Positions 26,721-33,969 of a DNA stretch of 64,000 bases are shown in pieces; position 1 is the first letter of the stretch, and each line of letters begins with the position of its first letter. The position numbers and the translations under genes were made by a program. The notes beneath the pieces were generated by a model, which searched no databases, was not told where the DNA came from, and saw only the letters and a program-made list of their open reading frames with translations. This stretch comes from CASFRF01 sp031549345 (GTDB taxonomy: Bacteria > Verrucomicrobiota > Lentisphaeria > Victivallales > Victivallaceae), in assembly GCA_031549345.1 (NCBI GenBank), contig JAVBPY010000006.1, positions 248,001-312,000 on the forward strand, written 5' to 3'.

Positions 26721-27335
26721 ATGAAATTGAGTACAACGTTGTGTTTTGTTACTGTAACGACGGCCCTTCTCTGTACAAGCGTTGCCGCCGAGCCCAAAAG
26801 CCGCGGCCTCTCCTCCGGTCCCTCCGGGTTCAGCAAGTCCAGCAGTCGCGGCCTCTCCGGCCCTGCTAAAAAGGTGGCGGTGCCCGAGGAGGGTAAAGGG
26901 TTTATCGGCGACCAGGTTGACAAAAAAAAGAACCCCGTCCCGGCCGGTCTGGAGGGGGTGGAGTGCATGCGGGATCGGGACCTCAGCGCCGGCCCCCTTG
27001 TGCAGTATTCTTCGATGAGCTATAAGCTTATAAAGTACATCAGCGACAACGCGGGCATATATGAGCCTTATGAGCACTCCTATGCGGGCAACCGGCAAAT
27101 GAATACAGTCGCTCGCGACACAACAGCCCTGGACTGGGTGTACATAGAGGGCTTTGATGTTTCCAAACTTGCCGAGGAGGAGTACATCAAGATGGACAAG
27201 ATCCCCCCCGTGTACCGGATTGGTCTCTACACGCATAAGGGTCGGCGCTACAAGATGTTTACCCCCGATGTCAAGCGGGCGCTCGCGGAGACCGCCAAAG
27301 CCAAGGCCGCAACTTCGACCGCAAGCGGGCAATAG
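26721..27335 (+). CDS. Small exported protein of unknown function
   Basis: 204 residues with a signal peptide (LCFVTVTTALLCTSVAAEP). A Ser/Gly-rich tandem follows (SRGLSSGPSG and SSRGLSGPAK), then a globular Tyr-rich part (about 80-190) with no recognised motif. The ATG at 26721 is preceded by GGATAAAA; an in-frame GTG 18 bases earlier is less likely. It lies 24 bases after the zinc-ribbon gene and ends before a terminator shared with the convergent queD gene. These two small genes may be a transferred unit. Confidence 0.68.
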   Translation: MKLSTTLCFVTVTTALLCTSVAAEPKSRGLSSGPSGFSKSSSRGLSGPAKKVAVPEEGKGFIGDQVDKKKNPVPAGLEGVECMRDRDLSAGPLVQYSSMSYKLIKYISDNAGIYEPYEHSYAGNRQMNTVARDTTALDWVYIEGFDVSKLAEEEYIKMDKIPPVYRIGLYTHKGRRYKMFTPDVKRALAETAKAKAATSTASGQ

Positions 27336-27411
27336 CCTTACCCCTCTTTCATCGGGCATCCAAGCTGCTCCTGGTGGCATGTTGCGCACACTTGATGAAA
27401 CGGCAGCGGAA

Positions 27412-27447
27412 AAAGCTGTTACACATTTTGCAATGCGTAACAGCTTT
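27412..27447. terminator. Hairpin terminator shared by convergent genes
   Basis: AAAGCTGTTAC (27412-27422) pairs with GTAACAGCTTT (27437-27447), with four more pairs inside. On the minus strand it is followed by TTTCC, ending the queD-like gene at 27462; it also follows the plus-strand small exported protein gene. Confidence 0.75.
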
Positions 27448-27461
27448 GGGGTTGGATGGGA

Positions 27462-28025
27462 TCAATGCTTCTTGTAGCCGCATTTCGGGCAGACGCCGTC
27501 GAGCAACGCTACGCCGCACAGCGGACAGCGGGCGATGGTTTTGCCGGGGGTGTAATCCTGGGTCGCGGCGTTGACGCCGCTGCTGAAGGTGAGTTTGGAG
27601 ATGTTCAACTTGTCTTTGAGCAAATCGTATACGATCTTGATCATCCCTTCAACAGTCATGGTTTCTTTGGTTACCACCAAACGACATTCCGGATAGGCGG
27701 TAGCCCATTGGGTTTTGAAGGCCGGGCCCTTCATCTTGTTGGATGGCGCGCCGTTTTTGATCCCCTGTTTTTCATAGACATCGAGAATTGCCGGAAGCAG
27801 CGGATCGTCTTCCCGCAGAACCAGTGCGTGGTCAAAGTTCCTGAGAACATCCCAGGCGACTTTCTGGATTTCATTGCAGGGATAAACCATGTTGACGCCC
27901 TGTTCAATGGTGTCCTCGACCTCAATGGTCAGGATGCCGGTGTGGCCGTGCAAATATTGTGCCTCACCCTGGAATTTGTAGAATCTGTGGGCATACTGGA
28001 TGTCGAACTTTGTGATGCTTTTCAT
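27462..28025 (-). CDS. queD: 6-carboxytetrahydropterin synthase-like (QueD family) with zinc-ribbon tail
   Basis: 187 residues, longer than ordinary QueD (about 120). QueD makes 6-carboxytetrahydropterin in the preQ0/queuosine pathway. The zinc-binding histidines are present: H13 (YAHRF), H26 and H28 (LHGHTG). The body has an extra ~30-residue insertion (about 90-115) and an appended C-terminal zinc ribbon (CPLC...CPKC). Catalytic Cys/His/Asp assignment beyond the zinc site is not certain. A perfect inverted repeat lies about 36-62 bases upstream. No other queuosine genes are nearby, so a different pterin reaction is possible. Confidence 0.78.
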   Translation of the reverse strand: MKSITKFDIQYAHRFYKFQGEAQYLHGHTGILTIEVEDTIEQGVNMVYPCNEIQKVAWDVLRNFDHALVLREDDPLLPAILDVYEKQGIKNGAPSNKMKGPAFKTQWATAYPECRLVVTKETMTVEGMIKIVYDLLKDKLNISKLTFSSGVNAATQDYTPGKTIARCPLCGVALLDGVCPKCGYKKH

Positions 28026-28060
28026 TTTTTTCTCCCGTCGGTCGATTTCGGTTTATTGAT

Positions 28061-28087
28061 GATGCGTCAAAATCATTTTGACGCATC
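28061..28087. repeat. 27-bp perfect palindrome upstream of the queD-like gene
   Basis: GATGCGTCAAAA (28061-28072), TCA spacer, TTTTGACGCATC (28076-28087). It lies between the PerR-like gene (stop at 28096) and the queD-like gene (start at 28025). No T-run follows, so an operator is more likely than a terminator. Confidence 0.6.
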
Positions 28088-28095
28088 CGGTACGG

Positions 28096-28509
28096 CTATT
28101 TTTCCGATGCGCAATTTTTGCAACGTCCTACAATTCGGATTTCCATATGGCTGACGTTCCCGGACAATACCCCGTCCGGAACTATCGTCCCCTGCGGCCA
28201 ATCGAAATCCGACATTCCGCCACAAATTTCACAGATGAAATGCCCATGTGCATCAACGCGGGAGTCGTAACGGGCGCTGGCCATATGGTCGAGCCGATGG
28301 ATGAGGCCGGCTCCGGCAAACTCGTTCAAAATCCGATAAATACTCTCCCGGGTAACGGCCGGCAAGGTTTGCTTGATGTGCTTCCACGCCTCATCGACAC
28401 CCGGATGATCGAGATTTGCGGCAATAAAATCGTGGACGGCGAGACGTTGCGAAGTGCACTTCCAGCCATTCTTTGCACAAATTTCTTTGAATTTTCTGTA
28501 GTTATCCAT
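28096..28509 (-). CDS. perR: Fur-family regulator, PerR-like peroxide sensor
   Basis: 137 residues. Winged-helix DNA-binding N-terminus (TSQRLAVHDFIAANLDHPGV...TRESIYRILNEFAGAGL) and a metal-binding C-terminus. Structural zinc site: C93, C96, C130, C133 (CEIC and CKNC). The regulatory site has H35, D82 (RYD), H88 and H90 (HGH) and D101 (SDFDWP). Asp at the last position, not Glu, is the PerR hallmark, and H35/H90 equivalents are the residues oxidised by peroxide. The ATG at 28509 starts the conserved DNYRKFKE region and is chosen over one 33 bases upstream. Palindrome at 28061-28087 may be its target. Confidence 0.85.
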   Translation of the reverse strand: MDNYRKFKEICAKNGWKCTSQRLAVHDFIAANLDHPGVDEAWKHIKQTLPAVTRESIYRILNEFAGAGLIHRLDHMASARYDSRVDAHGHFICEICGGMSDFDWPQGTIVPDGVLSGNVSHMEIRIVGRCKNCASEK

Positions 28510-28532
28510 TTGTTTTATCTTGCATATAAATA

Positions 28533-28560
28533 AATATAACATCTATTTAAAAAAATTCAA
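28533..28560 (-). promoter_or_regulatory. Promoter of the PerR-like gene
   Basis: Minus strand: TTGAAT at 28560-28555, 16-base spacer, TATATT at 28538-28533. The transcript would start near 28526, about 17 bases before the ATG. Confidence 0.55.
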
Positions 28561-28596
28561 GAGTCATATCTATTTTTTTCCGCGTCAAGCGCAATA

Positions 28597-31122
28597 TCAG
28601 CAGCGAAGAAAAAGTTTTTGCAGCGATTCACGGAGGTCGGTGTAGACGGCATCGCCTGTTTCGGACGAGTTTTTCATGAGAAGACGGCATTCAAAATCTT
28701 CGTGTGCGAGCAGCGTTCTCAGTTTTTCGCGAACGATGGCACGGCATGCCGTGTGCCGCCCCCCCAGTTCCACGAGGGCGCGGAATGTATGTGTAAAAAG
28801 AGAAACATCCTCTTCGCTGCGCGAAAGAACGTCGAGGAGGAGCGCTGCATCCTCAGGAGTTCCCAAACGCCCCAGAAGATCGGCGGCGGCCAGAATCCGG
28901 CGTTGGTTTTGCGCCCGGCTGCTCTGCGGGAGGAATGCATCGTTCTCCAAAAGCATTTCGCGGAGGACGAAGAGCCCTGTCGCATCGCCCGCGATGCCGA
29001 GTGCGATGGCGCTGTGGCGGCGGCTGTGGAGATTCTCCGAATGCAGTTCCTTCAAGAGGATATCCCGGCAACGCTCGATGTTGTGCGAGGATTGCCAGAT
29101 GGCCTCGCCGGGTTTTTCCGAGGAGAGGCGTTGGGGCAATGTTGCGATGTCTTCCGGGAACGAACAATCGGGGAGGGTGGATTCGTCGTTCAGGCAGCCG
29201 GAGGCGCGGAGCCGATTTTCCAGCTCCGCCAGGGGGACGGCGCGGACGGGAATGCCCGCCTTAAGGCTCATGGCGACGGCGAGGCCGAGGGCTTCCGCCT
29301 GCTTTTGCAAGCAAGGCTGCATCCGCAGGAGCGAGGCGGTCAGGTGATCCACGCCCAGTGCCCGCCCCGCCACGGCCAGGTTGTCGAACCCTTTCGGCAA
29401 CATCATTCCGAGCGTGATGGGGGCGACGATGTTTTTTCCCCACAGACTCGCGCCGACCATCCAGTCGCGGATTTCCGCATCGGCGAAGGCCCAGTCGCGG
29501 GAATGGCTGTCGAAGTTTGCGTACGCGTAAGCGAGGGGGCGTTTCCCTGCCCACCGGCCGGCGACAAAATCACGGAAGCGGAGGACTTCGTCGCATTGAA
29601 TCAGGCGTCCTTCGCGCAAGCCGGGAATGGGAGATATCCAGCAGATGTGTTCTTGCTCTTCCTGCGGCGGCTTGACGTGGAGGGCGTTGGAGTGAATGAT
29701 CGCGCGAGTCATGTCCGCCGCGTCGGCGCTCAAAACATACCCCGCGTCGAAGTTGGCGGAGCCGATGCCCGCGCCATGCCGGCGCACGCGGACACTGGAA
29801 AATGGTTGGCATTTTCCGTCCGTCGCGCGTCCTTCGGTGAAGGCGCAGCCCAGTGCGGCGCACGCCTCGCCGTTGGCTGTGCCGTCGATCAGGAAACGGC
29901 AGTCGAAATGCAAAATGGCATCCGTTGTGGCGAAACGGAGTCCGCGGACCTTGCACCCTTCCTTGATGTACGCTTCATCGGGCACGCGGCTTTCCAGGAA
30001 GATGTCCGCGCCGGCGGCGCGGAGTTCCTGTTCAAAAATTATGGCTTTTGCGTCGGAATTTGCGCTTCCGGCGGGGACGAATTGTCCGTCGCGCAAGGTT
30101 CTCGCATGTTCGTCGACGGCATCGAAGCGTCCGCTGCGGAGGCCGTAGTAGTAGCCGGGAATGCCACCCAGGGTTCCGGTTCCTCCCAGCGCGGAAGATT
30201 CTTCGATGCAGCAGACCGCGAGGCCATTTTCCGCCGCGGTGAGCGCGGCGATCGCCCCGGCCGTGCCGCCGCCGACGACGATGACATCGTAGGCGCGGTG
30301 TATTTCGGCCTTTTCGGAATACGGGAGATTCGCTTCCGGCGCATCGTCTTGGATCGTGGCGTCCAGCGCCGCGAGGGGGCCGGAAAATTGCGCGGCATGA
30401 CAATAGAAGTGGTTTTCTCCAAGCCGGGCCACAGATTGTTTTACCTCATAATCGGCACATTTGCCGAGGGAGAGGATACGCCCTTCCGCGAGTTCGGGGG
30501 GGCGCGTGCGCCATGCTTCGACGATCGCACGGCGTGTTTCGATCCAATCCACGCGCCCTGCAATAGAAAATTCACCGAGGAATTCGCCCGGCGTCCGGCC
30601 GGAACGGAAGGCGAACGGGGCGTTTTGCCAGATATCCGGGGGCACGCCGGGGATATGGAACAAGCTTGTTACGCGCCCCCCGACAAGGTTTGCACGGCCG
30701 AAGGCGGGGTGCGAAATGCATAGGGGTGTATTGTCGATCAACCTCCGGCAACGGATGATTTCCGTTCGGCCGGAAGCGGTGGTCCGCAGGAGGAATCCGT
30801 CGTCCATTTTTTGCAAGTCAAGTATTTCCGTGCGCAGGCGAAAGCGGCTGTGGTGATCGCGCAGCATCCGGTAAAGGAGCGGACCGGGGGCATAGAGATC
30901 GGCGAGTTGGTTGCGTTCCTCCAATTCCCGGAAGAGCTGCCGTGCCGCCTGTGTGCGGAAAGGCGCGTGCAGGGGCGGGCAGGCGCGCCATGCGTCGAAA
31001 TACTCCGCGCCCACGCGTGCCTCGCGCTCGATGACCAGAACATTCTCTCCCTCCAAAACGCGTCCTGCCGCAAAGCAGCTCGCGCCCAGGATCACTGTTT
31101 CCGCAAATGTTTCGTTCCGCAT
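28597..31122 (-). CDS. Large FAD-dependent oxidoreductase with C-terminal HEAT-like repeats
   Basis: 841 residues. The N-terminal part (1-265) contains a second dinucleotide-like strand (VILGASCFAAG, VLVIERE). The main FAD domain begins at about residue 279 with VIVVGGGTAGAIAALTAAEN and ESSALGGTGTLGG, typical of the FAD_oxidored (PF12831) family, whose enzymes act on unknown substrates. The last ~150 residues are alpha-helical repeats (HSAIALGIAGD, AAADLLGRLG) that look like HEAT repeats. The start ATG at 31122 opens RNETFAETVILGAS; an upstream in-frame start 48 bases earlier lies in the promoter and is rejected. No partner is evident. Confidence 0.8.
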   Translation of the reverse strand: MRNETFAETVILGASCFAAGRVLEGENVLVIEREARVGAEYFDAWRACPPLHAPFRTQAARQLFRELEERNQLADLYAPGPLLYRMLRDHHSRFRLRTEILDLQKMDDGFLLRTTASGRTEIIRCRRLIDNTPLCISHPAFGRANLVGGRVTSLFHIPGVPPDIWQNAPFAFRSGRTPGEFLGEFSIAGRVDWIETRRAIVEAWRTRPPELAEGRILSLGKCADYEVKQSVARLGENHFYCHAAQFSGPLAALDATIQDDAPEANLPYSEKAEIHRAYDVIVVGGGTAGAIAALTAAENGLAVCCIEESSALGGTGTLGGIPGYYYGLRSGRFDAVDEHARTLRDGQFVPAGSANSDAKAIIFEQELRAAGADIFLESRVPDEAYIKEGCKVRGLRFATTDAILHFDCRFLIDGTANGEACAALGCAFTEGRATDGKCQPFSSVRVRRHGAGIGSANFDAGYVLSADAADMTRAIIHSNALHVKPPQEEQEHICWISPIPGLREGRLIQCDEVLRFRDFVAGRWAGKRPLAYAYANFDSHSRDWAFADAEIRDWMVGASLWGKNIVAPITLGMMLPKGFDNLAVAGRALGVDHLTASLLRMQPCLQKQAEALGLAVAMSLKAGIPVRAVPLAELENRLRASGCLNDESTLPDCSFPEDIATLPQRLSSEKPGEAIWQSSHNIERCRDILLKELHSENLHSRRHSAIALGIAGDATGLFVLREMLLENDAFLPQSSRAQNQRRILAAADLLGRLGTPEDAALLLDVLSRSEEDVSLFTHTFRALVELGGRHTACRAIVREKLRTLLAHEDFECRLLMKNSSETGDAVYTDLRESLQKLFLRC

Positions 31123-31160
31123 TTGTTTTCCCTGTTTTGTGATGACTTCCGGGTCAATAG

Positions 31161-31189
31161 AATATAGCACCGGATCATGCCGAAAACAA
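31161..31189 (-). promoter_or_regulatory. Promoter of the FAD oxidoreductase gene
   Basis: Minus strand: TTGTTT at 31189-31184, 17-base spacer, TATATT at 31166-31161 preceded by TGC (extended -10). It overlaps the divergent region in front of the surface protein gene. Confidence 0.65.
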
Positions 31190-31309
31190 CATTAAGTTAA
31201 TTATTAATATCGTGCTCGTTCTTGTTTTCATGAATGGAAAGAAATAGGTATATAATATGAATCTCATGCGTTTTTAACAAAAAAAGATCGATTTGCATCT
31301 TTTTTCTGG

Positions 31310-31337
31310 TTGTTTTTTTATGAAGTTAGTGTATATT
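31310..31337 (+). promoter_or_regulatory. Promoter of the first sorting-tail protein gene
   Basis: TTGTTT at 31310-31315, 16-base spacer, TATATT at 31332-31337. The leader is about 31 bases. A TATAAT at 31251-31256 exists but has no good -35. Confidence 0.5.
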
Positions 31338-31374
31338 AAAAGAATTCAATTTTTTAATGGCAAAGGATGTTCTT

Positions 31375-32076
31375 ATGAAAAAGTTTATTGCATCGCTTTT
31401 ATTGGGTTTTATCGCCTGCGTTTCGTTCGCCGCTGTTCAGTACTCCTACGATTTCGGAAAAATCGGCTATGTGGACAACGACAACAACGCGTCTAAGGTT
31501 ACCGCCTGGGCGGATCGGCTCCATCATACAGCCGGCGGCGTACAGAACACGCTCTATTTCCTGAATAGTGCGAACTTGTTTGTTTCCTTCGCCACGGCGG
31601 CGCCCGCATCCTGGGGCGGCTATATTGTGAACGGCACCCAGAAAGGGACGGAACTTTCCTTCGCTCTGCTCGCCGACGGCATGTACACCGCGGTGGACGC
31701 TTCCGGTGCTCCGGTGGTCTTCGGCAGCGGCGACTCTGTGGGTTTCTGGGTTACGGACTCCAACGGCAACAAGGTCTACAACACTCCGCGTTTGGAGGGA
31801 GAACACTACGGTACGTTCAACGGTACCCGCATGCTGGACAACAACACGCTCTACGCCAACGGATTCGGCCAGTACGGCGTTTATGTTCACTCCACAAGCT
31901 ACGACGAAATGGCCGCCATGTCGGAAACAATTATGAATGTCCAGGTCGGCACCTACACGATGACCGGCTCCGCCGATGTCCCGGCCGGACAGCCGCTCCC
32001 CGGTGTTCTGGCCGCGTTCCTCCTTGGCGGCGGCATGCTTGGCGGCGGCAAGCTCCTCAAACGACGCAAAGCCTGA
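31375..32076 (+). CDS. Exported surface protein with exosortase-type C-terminal sorting tail
   Basis: 233 residues. Signal peptide KKFIASLLLGFIACVSFAA, then a beta-rich domain, then a tripartite tail: PAGQPLPG, a hydrophobic stretch (VLAAFLLGGGMLGGG) and a basic end (KLLKRRKA). This is the layout of PEP-CTERM sorting signals, but with GQPLPG in place of PEP. The same tail occurs on the gene at 62627 next to an exosortase. The ATG at 31375 is favoured over one 18 bases upstream by the AAAGGA RBS and by the Lys-Lys start. The body resembles no known domain. Confidence 0.83.
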   Translation: MKKFIASLLLGFIACVSFAAVQYSYDFGKIGYVDNDNNASKVTAWADRLHHTAGGVQNTLYFLNSANLFVSFATAAPASWGGYIVNGTQKGTELSFALLADGMYTAVDASGAPVVFGSGDSVGFWVTDSNGNKVYNTPRLEGEHYGTFNGTRMLDNNTLYANGFGQYGVYVHSTSYDEMAAMSETIMNVQVGTYTMTGSADVPAGQPLPGVLAAFLLGGGMLGGGKLLKRRKA

Positions 32077-32100
32077 CCCAAGGCGACGTGTGAAGAATCA

Positions 32101-32130
32101 AACGGTGGCGGAATCGCCGCCGTTTTTTTT
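32101..32130 (+). terminator. Terminator after the first sorting-tail gene
   Basis: AACGGTGGCG (32101-32110), GAAT loop, CGCCGCCGTT (32115-32124; one G:U), then a run of T. It insulates ilvC from the upstream gene. Confidence 0.9.
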
Positions 32131-32161
32131 GTTTAAATTCTCAAGGTTCATTCGTATGCGC

Positions 32162-32189
32162 TTGCAAAAGAACGGAGAGATGCTATAGT
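32162..32189 (+). promoter_or_regulatory. Promoter of ilvC, extended -10
   Basis: TTGCAA at 32162-32167, 16-base spacer, TATAGT at 32184-32189 with TGC just upstream. The -10 core is the same as at 13468. Confidence 0.7.
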
Positions 32190-32212
32190 AAACATCCAAA
32201 GGTAGGATGTTT
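32190..32212. promoter_or_regulatory. Possible operator at the ilvC transcription start
   Basis: Perfect inverted repeat AAACATCC (32190-32197), 7-base spacer, GGATGTTT (32205-32212). It abuts the -10 box and covers the expected start of transcription, the usual place for a repressor site. Confidence 0.55.
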
Positions 32213-32259
32213 AGTTTTGGACGAAAAACCTTTAACCACACAATATGAGGTATGGAAAA

Positions 32260-33240
32260 ATGGAAATCATTCATGACAGTCAGGCGGATTTGAGTTACCT
32301 GAGCGGCAAGACGATTGCCGTGATGGGATTCGGCGCGCAGGGACGCGCACAGGCGCTTTGCTTGCGCGATTCGGGCGTGAACGTGATCATCGGCGTGCGC
32401 GCGGGGAAGTCGTTCGATGCGGCGCGGAACGAAGGCTTCAAGGTTCTTTCGGTCAGCGATGCGGCCAAGGAAGCGGACATCATCCACATTCTTCTGCCGG
32501 ATGAAAACCACGGGCCGGTGTATGAAAAGGAAATCAAGCCGTTCCTCAAGGAAGGCAAGACCCTGAGTTGCTCGCACGGCTTCGCCTATGTGTTCAAGGA
32601 AATCGTTCCCCCGGCGTTTGTGGACGTGATCATGGTTGCCCCGAAGAGTCCGGGGACCGAAGTCCGCAAGCGGTTTGTGGAAGGCTTCGGTGTTCCGGGA
32701 CTGATCGCCGTAGGGCAGAACGCTTCCGGCAAGGCCAAGGAAGTCGCGCTCGCCATGGCGAAGGCGGAAGGCCTCACCCGCGCCGGCGTCCTTGAGTGCA
32801 CGCTTGCCCAGGAAGCGTACGAGGATCTCTTCGGCGAACAGAACGTGATCTGCGGCGGCATGGTCGATTTGATGAAGTACGGCTTTGAAGTGCTGATCGA
32901 AGCGGGCTATCCCGCCGAAATGGCCTATTTCGAGTGCGTGCACGAGGCCAAGCTCATCGTGGACTTGATCTATGAAGGCGGCATCCAGAAGATGAACGAA
33001 GTCATCTCCAACACCGCGGAATTCGGCGAATACTACAACGGCCCGCAGATTTTGCCCGCCGATGTGAAGGCACGCATGAAGGAATCGCTGGCCCGGATCG
33101 AATCCGGCGAGTTCGCGCGTGTCTGGCTGGCCGAAGCCCGTGCCGGCGCCCCGAACCTGAATGCGAAGCGCAAAGCCCTCGGCGAACATCCGGTGGAAAT
33201 CACCGGTGCGCGCATCCGCAGCCTCTTCGAAAAGAAGTAA
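32260..33240 (+). CDS. ilvC: Ketol-acid reductoisomerase
   Basis: 326 residues, class I length. Isomerises and reduces acetolactate with NADPH in valine, leucine and isoleucine synthesis. Rossmann motif GFGAQGRAQ (23-31), catalytic H106 (SCSHGF), and the magnesium ligands D189 and E193 (EDLFGEQ) and E225 and E229 (FECVHEA). The ATG at 32260 gives the family-typical start EIIHDSQADLSYL; an earlier in-frame ATG at 32245 would add five residues. ilvBN and ilvD are not in the window, so it stands alone with its own promoter, operator-like repeat and terminator. Confidence 0.96.
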   Translation: MEIIHDSQADLSYLSGKTIAVMGFGAQGRAQALCLRDSGVNVIIGVRAGKSFDAARNEGFKVLSVSDAAKEADIIHILLPDENHGPVYEKEIKPFLKEGKTLSCSHGFAYVFKEIVPPAFVDVIMVAPKSPGTEVRKRFVEGFGVPGLIAVGQNASGKAKEVALAMAKAEGLTRAGVLECTLAQEAYEDLFGEQNVICGGMVDLMKYGFEVLIEAGYPAEMAYFECVHEAKLIVDLIYEGGIQKMNEVISNTAEFGEYYNGPQILPADVKARMKESLARIESGEFARVWLAEARAGAPNLNAKRKALGEHPVEITGARIRSLFEKK

Positions 33241-33255
33241 GCGTTTGCCCTGCAA

Positions 33256-33287
33256 GCCCCCGCGCGCCGCAAGGCGGCGGGGGTTTT
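33256..33287 (+). terminator. Terminator after ilvC
   Basis: CCCCC, a small bulge, GCCGC, AAG loop, GCGGC and GGGGG form a GC-rich stem (33256-33283) followed by TTTTCTT. It sits only a few bases before the GntR gene. Confidence 0.75.
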
Positions 33288-33294
33288 CTTCACT

Positions 33295-33969
33295 ATGAGC
33301 GCGATGCTGAAAAAGCCTGTGCGCATTTCCCTGGCCCGTCAGGTGCTGGAGGAGATGGAGCGCAACATTCATTCCGGAAATTGGCCGGTCGGCGGGCGCA
33401 TTCCGCCGGAACCGGAGCTCATACGCCACTTCGGCGTGAGCCGCAACACCGTGCGCGAAGCGGTGCAGTCGCTGATCCATGCCGGAATGCTCGAGGCACG
33501 CCCCGGCGACGGGACGTATGTCCTGGCGGACGACCGTTTCGAGGTTGCCCTTGACTCGCGTCTTCGCGGGGTGGATTTCAGTAAAATTCTGGAAGCGCGT
33601 CTGGCGCTTGAAAAAGAAATCGCGCGCCTCGCCGCGTTGAACCGGACGGAGGAGGATTTGGCGCGTTTAAAGAGCGCGCTGGATAAGCGCAATGTTTCCA
33701 GAAACGACAACGCCGCCGCGGATCTTGCGTTCCACGCCGCCGTCGCCTCCGCGACGGGCAACCCGATATTGATCGACCTCTACCGTTCCATCAGCCGCTC
33801 CATCGCCATTGTCATGAAAGCGTGGATTGCGGAAAATCCGTTCGATCCGGCGGAAGTCGCCGCGCACAACGAACTCTACGAGGCGATCCGCGACCAGGCC
33901 CCCGCGCGCGCCGAGGCGGCCACATTCGCCATTATTGCTTTTGACCGGGCGCTCCCTGCGTCGCGGTGA
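33295..33969 (+). CDS. GntR-family regulator, FadR/FCD type
   Basis: 224 residues. N-terminal winged helix (LARQVLEEMERNIHSGNW, then GVSRNTVREAVQSLIHAG) and a C-terminal FCD ligand domain with the metal-binding histidines of the group (DLAFHAAVASATGN and VAAHNELYEAI). Members regulate sugar-acid, amino-acid or lipid genes. There is no strong RBS; the ATG at 33295 is taken, but 33304 is possible. The gene is downstream of a terminator and has no clear promoter of its own. It converges with the Ser/Thr kinase gene, overlapping 38 bases. The target is unknown; ilvC next door is a candidate. Confidence 0.86.
   Translation: MSAMLKKPVRISLARQVLEEMERNIHSGNWPVGGRIPPEPELIRHFGVSRNTVREAVQSLIHAGMLEARPGDGTYVLADDRFEVALDSRLRGVDFSKILEARLALEKEIARLAALNRTEEDLARLKSALDKRNVSRNDNAAADLAFHAAVASATGNPILIDLYRSISRSIAIVMKAWIAENPFDPAEVAAHNELYEAIRDQAPARAEAATFAIIAFDRALPASR

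Noticed and set aside
28061..28087. Palindrome as a terminator of the PerR-like gene
   Set aside because: No T-run follows on the minus strand; kept as possible operator.
28618..30723. 701-codon plus-strand frame over the FAD oxidoreductase gene
   Set aside because: Antisense shadow; no promoter or RBS, and composition is unlike neighbouring proteins.
31251..31256. TATAAT in front of the first sorting-tail gene as its promoter
   Set aside because: The matching -35 position reads TCATGA; the pair at 31310-31337 fits better.
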